DNA of 64,000 nt from Jacaranda mimosifolia (Eukaryota; Streptophyta; Magnoliopsida; Lamiales; Bignoniaceae). A model generated the notes under the pieces. That model searched no databases and had not been told where the DNA came from. It saw only the letters and a list, made by a program, of their open reading frames with translations. A program made the translations under genes and the position numbers. Location: NCBI GenBank assembly GCA_018894105.1, contig CM032129.1, positions 28,847,468-28,911,467 on the forward strand, in the 5' to 3' direction. Positions 55,601 through 64,000 of this stretch are shown here, piece after piece (position 1 is the stretch's first letter; each line of letters starts with the position of its first letter).

Positions 55601-57695
55601 GGAATCTGCAGGTGAGTCCACACGAGTTTCTGCAGGCAGTTATGAAAGCTAGTAAAAAACGTTTTCGAATAGGTGCATAGTCAGATCCAGTTGAATTTAT
55701 GTCATGGCTTCTTAACACACTGCAGGGAGATCTTAAAGGTTTGAAAAAGGGTAGCAGCATCATTCACCAATGCTTTCAGGTTATTTCTTTTTCTTTTCCC
55801 ATAAGTTTCTGGGCTTTTTACTTGTTCCGTTGAATATGTGTTTTTTCTCCTCTTCCTCTTTTTCCTTCCTTAAATATTTGATGTATGAGTGTTTCTTATA
55901 GGGGGAACTGGAGGTTGTGAAAGAGACACAGACCAAGCCTATTGCGGACAAAGAAAAAAATGGGGACAGCCAGAACAGTGAGAATAGAGATGATAGTGGA
56001 ACTGTGGAAAAAGTAACTATGGAGACAAGCAAGATGCCTTTCTTAATGCTTGGGTTGGATTTGCCTCCTCCTCCTCTGTTTAAAGACATTATGGAGAAAA
56101 ACATTATTCCTCAGGTTTGGTTTACAGATTTAAAATTTTTAAGTGCATGAATAGTTTTTGTGTAGCTTTTTAATACATTACTACTTGTTCCTGATTTTTA
56201 GAGGTGGTTATCATTTGTTTATGTTGCAGATGCATGCATAGGAATTGAACATTAGGACTGTGTTAATTTTTTCCTATTTCTGGTCTTCTTTGCTCATTTT
56301 TGCAGCAGTGGCTGGGCATTTGAGTAACTTTCCAAGTTATTACATGCTATTTTACATTTTAAGCTGGTTTAACTACTTGTAAAAGTTCTCTGTACCTTTT
56401 CTTCATAACCAGTGAAGACTAGGGTTTGTACTTCTCCAATTTAACCTCAGAATAAGCATGTAGAATGTGCTGGTTTTGTTCGTTGTTCAGTATGTGACAT
56501 CTGTTGGTTTCTTGTAGATAGATAGATTCATAGATCTAATGTATTTTACATGTTTTTCAATGACAAAGTTCATAGGAATTTCTACTTTTTGCAAAACCTT
56601 CTTCACCGATTAATTTTTATCTTTTTGAATTAAGCAATCTTGAATGTAATTGTATGCTTCGCGAGACAACAATTAAAAATCAGGGTAATTGTCAACATGT
56701 CTAGGTTCCACTTTTCAACATTCTAAAGAAGTTTGATGGCGAGTCTGTGACAGAAGTTGTGAGGCCTCATTTAGCAAGGATGAGATATCGTGTCACAAAA
56801 TTGCCCCAATATCTTATTATCCACATGCGTCGGTTTACGAAGAACAACTTCTTTGTGGAGAAAAATCCTACCCTTGGTGAGTATCTTATGTTTTTTCATT
56901 GAGATGATGCCACTTTCTAAGATCCACTGTGGGGATCTTAGACTTGCTGCCTTCACCGATGCATGGATTTTATTGTCTAACAAGTTTATCTTCTGTCAGA
57001 TGACCTACAAGCGAGTCTGACTTTATGACTTAACATGTCTGCAATATAGATATGGCTTGTCAAGGGCAAAATATGGGTCATTTTCATGCATTCATGTGGT
57101 TTATATGGTTTGTGCATTTAATTAGTCTACTTGTCTGCAGATGATTTTCATTTTCCTCACGTAATAGCTATAGTGCAAGTTAAATTGAGTTAACATGTAT
57201 CGGAATCAAATGCTATTGCTTCCACAACCAAGACAAGCAAAAGTTCCTTGTTTGTGAAGACTTGTGAAGCCTTTTCTGCCTGGACCTTTTGTTTTGAGAT
57301 TGGGTAGTTAGCATTGTATCTTCATGTGGTTTCTTACAGCACTATTTTTTCCCCTCAAGTTAATTTCCCTGTGAAAAATCTCGAGCTAAAGGATTACATC
57401 CCTCTGCCTGCCCACAATGAAAAAGAAAGGTTGCGGACAAAGTATGATTTGATTGCCAATATTGTTCACGATGGTAAGCGGGGTGAAGGATCCTATAGAG
57501 TGTTTGTGCAGAGGAAGTCAGAAGAGCTATGGTAATAAATGGATATTTTTGTTTCTAATTTATTATTGAAACTATCAGTATATCTCATCCTTAACCTTCT
57601 TCTACCTCCCCAGGTACGAGATGCAGGACCTTCACGTATCTGAAACATTACCCCAAATGGTTGCACTTTCTAAGGCATACATGCAGATATTTTAG
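52651..57695 (+). pseudogene. USP39/SAD1-like tri-snRNP-associated protein gene, disrupted
   Basis: Nine coding exons: 52651-53002, 54572-54816, about 55150-55225, 55350-55534, 55612-55779, 55902-56114, 56705-56876, 57360-57531, 57614-57695. Product: acidic N-terminus (KTKREEAENIVDDEAAAKR), zinc-finger UBP (CSVSLSNLNGYACLVCGKYY, SHAYTHS), then an inactive ubiquitin-hydrolase fold (GLNNIKETDFVNVTIQSL, where the catalytic Cys is absent as in all USP39) to WYEMQDLHVSETLPQM. USP39 joins U4/U6.U5 tri-snRNP and is needed for splicing. Lesions: one extra base in a six-G run at 52825-52830; one base missing near 55467-55472; stop TAG at 55678-55680 for an expected Gln; exon 3 lacks the normal acceptor, with TAA where a codon of FTRE belongs (an AAAG acceptor at 55149 would bypass it). 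About 554 codons if uninterrupted. A pseudogene is likeliest; some lesions may be sequence errors. Confidence 0.8.
53003..54571 (+). other. Large intron 1 of the USP39-like gene
   Basis: 1,569 bp between donor CAG/GTATTAAAC and acceptor TTTACAG. It contains AT-rich sequence and, at about 54090-54440, a segment with overlapping minus-strand frames of AT-biased codon use (for example SYSLFIRNNTNKQFNPILVY) that I could not identify. Confidence 0.6.
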
Positions 57696-58117
57696 GTGTG
57701 ACTGAGGTTGAGTTCATATACATCTGTCCGGGCAGTGTTATTGAAGAATGAGTAAAATGACACCCTAGGATTACAAAAGGAATACGTAAGTGTCTGAATT
57801 TTCTCATTTATTCTTATTGCTAAATCCAGATGGTGTAAATTGTCACTGATCCCTTTGCAAGGGTGCAATGGCTATATGATGGTTTATGGAGGAAGCTATC
57901 CGCAAATTCATTATGGTATGTTATTCAATCTTTATGTCTGCATTCTCTTGCTATGCCATAGCTAAGTTGGTTCCCAAATGTAATATCAGCAGCACTATGC
58001 CTTTTCCTAGTACTGCCTCTCCATTTGAACTAAGTTGTTTAATTTATGGGCATTCTTCCGCGACTGGATTTTGATACCATTAGCTGAAAATGGGCCCTTG
58101 TTCTAGAGTGCCTAGGG

Positions 58118-58499
58118 TAGGGTTGTAAATGAATATTCGAAAATTCGTTTATCGTTCGCATTCTATCCGTTTATACAACATTTATTCGCATCCGTTTAAA
58201 GCAGATATTATCCATATTCGATTAGTGGATATCCGATTATAAATGGATATGAATATGGAAAATGAATATCCAATCCGTTTAATATCCAATCCAAATATAT
58301 ATTTATTAAATAATATATTATTATATTTTTCAAGAAAAATCTTATAATCCATATATGTATATATAAAAATTATAATTGAAGATTTGAGAAGAAAAAAAAT
58401 AAATTTAAAAAATTATTGTAATATAGAGAAAAAATTGAAGAATAAAGTTAATCAATATAATTATTGTTGGTTGACTTTATAATTAATATACTTAATTGC

Positions 58500-58541
<42 letters not shown>

Positions 58542-58957
58542 GTACTAATAATCAATTATAAAGTTAATTATTAATTAGAAATTATGCTATTTGTTTGATT
58601 GTTTTTGTTTTAATGAAATTATATAGTTCCTTCTATTAATTAAAATATGCATTTGTTATAAGTTCATAGATTCACGTGTTTGGATATTTGTAAATGGATA
58701 TCTAAATAATTATCATCGAATATAAATATAAAATAATCATTTGAATACAGATAAGTTTAATAAAATCTGAATGCATTTGAACAATTATAATCGAATACGG
58801 ATATATTCGAATTCGATCGATATCCGACGAATTTGAATTTGGATATTATTTTTAAATATCCATTAAATCTGTATCCATATTCAAATATTCAAAAAATTAA
58901 ATAAATATGAATATAAAAATAATATATTTAATTCGTTTAATATCCATTTACACCCTA
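58118..58957. mobile_element. Inverted-repeat element with TAGGGTGTAAATGGATATT ends
   Basis: The left end TAGGGTTGTAAATGAATATT matches the complement of the right end TAGGGTGTAAATGGATATTA. The interior is full of ATTCG/ATATCC motifs on both arms and an (ATT)n microsatellite at 58501-58540. Related by motif content to the split element at 50.6-52.1 kb. No transposase; target duplication not resolved. Confidence 0.7.
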
Positions 58958-61900
58958 ACATGAGGTACCTTTATCCCAATGGCCTTAATTCATGACGCCG
59001 ACTTGGGCGCCCTTATTCATGGGCTTTGTCTAGCAGTTGAGCCTGTATTAAATAGAAAATTTGATGTTAGATAGCGACTGCAGCCGGAACTATTAACTTT
59101 CTATTGAATTTCCGATGTGCACATTTATGGGGCCTGAACTACTCCTGTATAAATGTGGATGACAGCAGTTAGTAAGTATGCAGCTGTGGAGACAATTATT
59201 ATGGGTTTGACCTAATTTGACCCTAGTCTCTCCAAGTTATGTCATAAGACATGCTACCAACTTTATATTTTGTATGTGAGATTTTTACTGTTGAGCCAAA
59301 TATCCTTTGGTAATAATTGTGCTTATGTGGGTGCTTTTTAAGCAACATTCTTTATTGGGGGTTGAAAGAATTGACTCAAGAATAAACTATGATGATCATT
59401 TATCCAGGTAACTTTCATAATTAAATACCGTTATTCAGACCTATTATCGATACTAAGTAGTAGTCAAAACTTTGTATTTATTTTTTCATAATATTATGCA
59501 TGAATCAAATATGTCATACCACATTTTTCACAATAGAGTTTAATAAGTGAGATTTTCAACAAGAGTTTACGTAATTTTCTTTTGTCCTCGGCTCATTGAT
59601 AACTTAAACGCCCTTCCTCATCAAATGCTCTTGTACGACCCTAATTATTTTTCCACTCAAAGAAAATTTTGCATGTAGGGAAAAGAAAAAGCCCATGAAC
59701 TAGATTCTAGAAGATCAGAATTTTGTCTCGTGTGTGTCCACAGAGAAAGGGTGCCCCCCCCCCCCCCCCCCAAGCATCAAATAGACCAAGAAAAATCTTT
59801 TCTTGTCATGCCATAATGAAATATGTGTCTGTTTGTGGACACCCTTCTTGATCAGCTGCTTTTGTACAACCTTTTACCATTCTTTCTAGGAGAAGTTGCA
59901 TGTAGAGTAAACCATGAACTAGATTTTAGAAGGCTAGAATCTTATGTCCACGGGCCCGACCAACGTAGCTCGTGTGTTTGAAATGCTGCTTGTAATTGAG
60001 AATAGTCCAATTTGCACTAGAGACTTTGAATAGCCAAAGATTTTCAGCAAAGATTCTGGAAATCCAAAGAAAATGACGTTTTGTCGAAATCAACATGAAA
60101 AATTATCTGAGTGAAATTAGTTGAGAAGTGTGGACGTTCCTTGGTGAAAAGCGAGCCTATATTCATATGATTATGATTGAGACACGTTCTGCCAATATAG
60201 TTCATGGATAGATTTCAAGCCTTTAATTTCCCTTTCTTAGAGTCTCATGATTGTCGGAGCACAATTTGCACGATTATAGTAGATGGCAATAAAGCCTTTT
60301 CCTTTCCCTATTTGCATTCCCTTTTTGTCTGGGCACAATCAGCGTGAATACGTGGATCTCACTGAAGTTGTTTCACTTTTTTTCTCGAAAAAATTATGTT
60401 TTATTTAGATATTTAAATGAAGTGTGATTGTTCGATGAGAGTATGATAATAAGATGTTGATATCATCATGCATGATTTAACTTTTATCTTATCGAATATA
60501 TGCATTGTGTATAGTGTTTTGAAAATTGGATCAGATCGGTCGCTTGAACCGGTCGAACCAATGATTGTAGGCTGATTTAGTTTGGGTGTCCAAAAATCAT
60601 GTAGTAATTGAAATAACCAGTTTGCCTAGTGGTGATTTGATGGGTTGACCATTGACTCACTTCTTTATTTATTTATTTCTTTTTAAAAAATAAAAAAAAT
60701 ATAAAATATAAAAGTAAAAGATGACTAAAAATTCAATACGTGTTGTTTTGAAATGAACTATTTCTTTTCTACAACTTCTAAGATTGTTTTCCAATTTTCC
60801 AATTTCCACCAAGTCTGCACGATTGAATTTTCCTTATAGAAAATTAGCAAGCATTTACGTATCACTAATAAAATAATGGAAGTGAAAAAGTTGATATTAC
60901 CTTTGTTATTGAGTTTGTCAATGATCTTATGATTGATGAATAAGCATTATGACTCTCGTGGTTGTGGAAAAAGCGTAGTCGTTACCAGTCACGGTTTATG
61001 AATTCTCCTCATTGGCATTGCATTCTGCAATGGCGGCATCTCTGTGTGCGTCTATGCTTTAGAGCAACGAAAATAATGTTAATGTGGAAGATGTATGCCA
61101 TAATTTATGTGGAATTATGAGTCAAAAGTAAGATTTTTAATATTTCTCTCATTCCAAATTAAATGTTTATATTTCTTTTCTTGTTTATCGATTCTTCTAT
61201 CATCAAATCATAACTTTTTAGTATCAAGAATCAATTCATGTATATCCATTCTTACAATATTTTGAAGATTTATGGATTTTATAAATAGTCTCTTGAGTTT
61301 GGTCTTCGCGACTCCCTTTCTGTTGATGCATCCTTCTCTCGAAGTTATTAAATTCATTTGCTACCTTTTTAAGAACCAATATGGTATTATCTACTATTTT
61401 ATTTTTAAAAAAAATTGTGTAGCTTAGGATTGCTTCATGATAATAGATCATTTTGTATGAAATATGAATCTTCTTTCTTTCATTTATTCCAAGGGAAAAT
61501 TTCATGACTACTATCTAAAATCAGAGAACTATTCATATATTATCGAGTTAAAATACAAGACTTCAGTCATTGATAATCCTATCATCGACTAGATTAGAGG
61601 GGAGATGTTCTCTGTCTCCTGACTTAGACTTGCAATATAATACATATATTTATTTTTAAAAATATATATATTACACATGAATTTCATCAAATATAATATA
61701 AAAAGTTTTTATACTTGCCAAAAATGATTCATAGGTAAACAAAATTTTGCTAGTTCTATTTTTTAAAATAATAATTTCACTTTGAAGAACACCATTCAAC
61801 TTGAAAAGTAATATGGACACTAATTACCAATCAAGTTATAGCCCCTACTTCAAATATAACAATGGAAAATTACTTAGAACTTTAATTTTGTCGACATTTC

Positions 61901-62372
61901 GTTGTTGATTGAGACGACAAAACTTTTCCAGTTCCAAACCCAACCTCCCACCCATACAGACCCATACCACGCGCGTTTTGATGAATCCACCGGCGCCGCC
62001 CGAACTTGCGGTCGATTTTTTTCACCTGACTTGCGCGTTTTAATGAATCCACAATTCCACATAAACTGAAATATGAAGAGAATAAATTCTTTATATAATT
62101 TACAGATTCTCCACGGCTCCGACAAGTCCTAAAATGTGTCCAACACGACAATAAAATATATAAAAATAAAAATAATAAAATCTAACACGGTCTCGGAAAC
62201 AATTAAAGAGTGTGTCCAACATGATAAGAAGACATGACGCCCTTTTTTTTAACCTTACAGAATTTAAGGGCTAATCAATAATAACAAACTAAAAAATTTT
62301 GAAATGGCAAAAAAAGTTAGTAATAAACCTCACAATGATCACAATATTCTAACATATTTTAATAATTAAACA
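58958..62372. other. Intergenic, no gene seen
   Basis: AT-rich, non-coding. It holds two diverged direct repeats of about 115 bp (about 59610-59725 and 59840-59955, sharing CATGAACTAGATT(C/T)TAGAAG), a 19-base C-run between them, a GGACCGG-type transposon fragment at about 60515-60700 (CGCTTGAACCGGTCGAACCA), and a short GC-rich patch at 61960-62055 with a repeated GCGTTTT(G/A)ATGAATCCAC. Confidence 0.55.
59754..59772. repeat. Homopolymer C run of 19
   Basis: An uninterrupted run of C, rare in such an AT-rich genome. The length may be inexact because of sequencing. Confidence 0.9.
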
Positions 62373-62800
62373 CACTACAAGAAAAATTAAAATTATAACA
62401 AAATAGTAAGTAACAATTGAAAAGTTGGCACTAATTATACATTAAGTAACAAAAAATTTATGTTGTGATAATAATAATTTCTACAAGTTTAATAGTAGCA
62501 AAAATTGTATTTAAGTTGCTATCATTGACAATTAATAGCATATCTTGAACAATAAATATATATCGTTTTCAAAATTCATAAAGATAATTTTACTATAATT
62601 GCACATATCATTAATTATTAATAATGACAATTTAAACCATTAGTGTTTGCTACTATTAAATCATATAATGACGAAACAAAAAAGTATTGCCGCTTAAAAA
62701 ATATCATTAGTAACAAAATAAAAATTATTTTCATTTAATATATGTCATTAGTTACAATTTTCACATTATCACTTATTTTGTTGAGTAATATTATATTTAT
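62373..62800. mobile_element. One end of a CACTA (En/Spm-type) element
   Basis: CACTACAAGAAAAATTAAAA at 62373 is the consensus terminus of plant CACTA transposons. The following 400 bases carry repeated subterminal-type motifs in both orientations (TAGCAAAAATTG, GTTGCTATCATTGACAATTA, CATTAGTAACAAA, GTCATTAGTTACAA). No matching CTTGTAGTG terminus was found downstream, so this is a fragment or its other end is lost. Right boundary arbitrary. Confidence 0.6.
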
Positions 62801-63227
62801 TTATTTATTTTTGTATAATTTACATGAAGTCAATATTTATTCCTATTTAGGGATTCGGCATTTATTTGAATTTAAAATATATTTATTTTAATATGTAATA
62901 TTGATTTTTTTTAATTTTTCTTCGATATATACTTTGTATTACGTACACTGATGTAATCGACGAATAATTACTTATATATATTATAATAATTGTGTTGCCG
63001 CCATGTCATGTCATAAAATTTTAAAATTTAATGTGTTGTTATATCTGTGTCGTGTTGTATCAGAAGTGTCCGTACATCATTAATTTTTTGCAATGGGCTA
63101 AAATGACTTTTCCCCGCCTTTTAGTTATACGAGCAACTTGCCACTCGAAAAGCCCCGTTGAAAACGTAACACTCTGCTGTCACAAACAAGTGCAAGGGGC
63201 TAGGGGCCAGCCTTTTTCGTTTTTTCC
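62801..63227. other. Upstream flank of the wax synthase gene
   Basis: AT-rich to about 63085, then normal composition. No other feature recognised. Confidence 0.5.
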
Positions 63228-63233
63228 TATAAA
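63228..63233 (+). promoter_or_regulatory. TATA-like box before the wax synthase
   Basis: CCTATAAAGATAG lies only 39 bases before the start codon at 63267. If used, the 5' UTR would be about ten bases, unusually short, so either the real start site is elsewhere or this box is not functional. Confidence 0.4.
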
Positions 63234-63266
63234 GATAGTGCTGAAGAAGAGAGAAGCACAAGCACC

Positions 63267-64000
63267 ATGGAAGGCGAAATCAACAACTTGATTCTCGTTT
63301 GGGCCACAGTTGTGGTATCCCTTTGCTACTGCCACGCCGTAGCCAAAATCTTCCCCACCGGAAAGGCCAGGCGCCTCGCAATTCTCCCAATAATATGCCT
63401 CTTTTTTGTTCTCCCTCTCAACCTCACCTCCATACATTTCGGCGGCACCACTTCTTTCTTCATAGCATGGCTTGCAAACTTCAAGCTCATCCTCTTTGCC
63501 TTCAACAAAGGCCCCTTATCATCAGACCCTCCACTCCCATTAACCCGTTTCATTCCTTTGGCCTGTTTTCCCATCAAACTCCAGCAATCTGATGAAAACT
63601 CCAAGAAAATTAAAACCCAAAAGTCACCTCTTAATTATGTCACCAAAATGATGATTCTAGCCATTCTTATACGTATTTATGATTACAATAAGTACATCCA
63701 TCCTCATATAGTGTTGTTTTTCTATTGCTTGCACATTTATTTCATGCTTGAGATGGTGCTGGCCCTTTTCGCCGCTCTGGCTAAAGCATTAGTCAGTGTG
63801 GAGCTCGAGCCGCAGTTCGACGAGCCTTATTTGGCTACATCTCTGCAGGATTTCTGGGGCAGAAGGTGGAATTTGATGGTCTCTAACATTTTGCACCCCA
63901 CAGTCTACAGGCCCGTCAGGTTCATTTCGGCCCGTTTCATTCCGGTGAAATGGGCTCCAGTTCCTGCAATTTTGGCGACTTTCTTGGTTTCGGGCCTGAT
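63267..64000 (+). CDS. Wax synthase (long-chain-alcohol O-fatty-acyltransferase), 5' part
   Basis: Open from ATG 63267 (MEGEINNLILVWATVVVSL) to the window end, 244 complete codons without an intron or stop. The family usually has about 350 residues, so roughly the last 100 lie outside. Hydrophobic segments near residues 7-24, 37-54 and 60-78 and a later pair around 150-185 fit a multi-pass ER membrane protein of the MBOAT class. The hallmark FWGRRWNLMVSNILHPTVY (residues about 201-219) is the conserved plant wax synthase motif. The catalytic His, expected just after the SGL near the end, would fall immediately past the edge. The enzyme esterifies fatty alcohols with acyl-CoA to make wax esters. 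The start is chosen because it gives the family N-terminus. No damage seen. Confidence 0.92.
   Translation, partial: MEGEINNLILVWATVVVSLCYCHAVAKIFPTGKARRLAILPIICLFFVLPLNLTSIHFGGTTSFFIAWLANFKLILFAFNKGPLSSDPPLPLTRFIPLACFPIKLQQSDENSKKIKTQKSPLNYVTKMMILAILIRIYDYNKYIHPHIVLFFYCLHIYFMLEMVLALFAALAKALVSVELEPQFDEPYLATSLQDFWGRRWNLMVSNILHPTVYRPVRFISARFIPVKWAPVPAILATFLVSGL

Noticed and set aside
55535..55652. Apparent loss of an exon in the USP39-like gene
   Set aside because: At first the family segment before VSPHEFLQAV seemed missing. It is present in exon 4 in another frame (ELTRKIWHARNFKGQ), so the correct reading is a one-base deletion, not a missing exon.
1..64000. CRISPR arrays, bacterial operons, rRNA or tRNA genes
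   Set aside because: The repeats present are eukaryotic transposons, minisatellites and microsatellites; I saw no regularly spaced repeat-spacer array and no complete tRNA or rRNA gene.

Overview
This is nuclear DNA of a flowering plant, most likely a eudicot. The genes are widely spaced, contain introns and have AT-rich flanks, and most of the window is transposon-derived. No bacterial operon, CRISPR array or phage feature is present. I cannot name the species. An acidic protein like latex Hev b 5 / kiwifruit pKIWI501 fits a eudicot.

Layout. 1-2.1 kb: 5' end of a decayed Ty3/gypsy element on the minus strand (gag, primer-binding site, start of an LTR). 3.9-5.0 kb: two-exon gene for a Glu/Ala/Pro-rich Hev b 5-like protein (minus). 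5.1-16 kb: no recognised gene, but a dense field of small inverted-repeat DNA transposons, including a Mutator-like foldback element and at least five related Tourist-like MITEs. 16.3-19.7 kb: EMC3, an ER membrane complex subunit (minus, eight exons, intact), with a MITE in its last intron and an exon-like fragment of unknown origin behind it. 20.7-32.0 kb: a 10.8-kb Tat-type gypsy element with perfect 5-bp target duplications, inserted inside an older small DNA transposon. It carries decayed gag-pol with two RNase H domains, an 86-bp tandem array and an antisense reading-frame region. 34.3-35.6 kb: a 1.33-kb Mutator-like element with a perfect 10-bp target duplication and a GC-rich core. 36.5-37.3 and 51.1-51.9 kb: two solo LTRs of the same gypsy family. 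42.0-43.8 kb: a Rho GDP-dissociation inhibitor gene (plus) with a reading-frame break in exon 1. 44.1-49.5 kb: a decayed Tork/Tnt1-type copia element (minus) immediately behind it. 52.3-57.7 kb: a USP39/SAD1-like tri-snRNP gene (plus) with several disabling lesions. 63.3 kb to the end: the 5' part of a wax synthase (plus), cut by the window edge.

The genes are unrelated functionally: ER membrane-protein insertion, Rho/ROP GTPase recycling, pre-mRNA splicing, wax-ester synthesis and an acidic disordered protein. What links the window is transposon history: repeated insertion of one gypsy family, nesting of LTR elements in older MITEs, and loss of elements to solo LTRs. I do not see a convincing new biological system. 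The best candidates for a second look are the GC-cored Mutator-like element, the antisense region of the Tat element, the hairpin-bearing 167-bp tandem duplication at 37.4 kb, the unrecognised exon-like segment at 16.3 kb and the multiply broken USP39-like gene.
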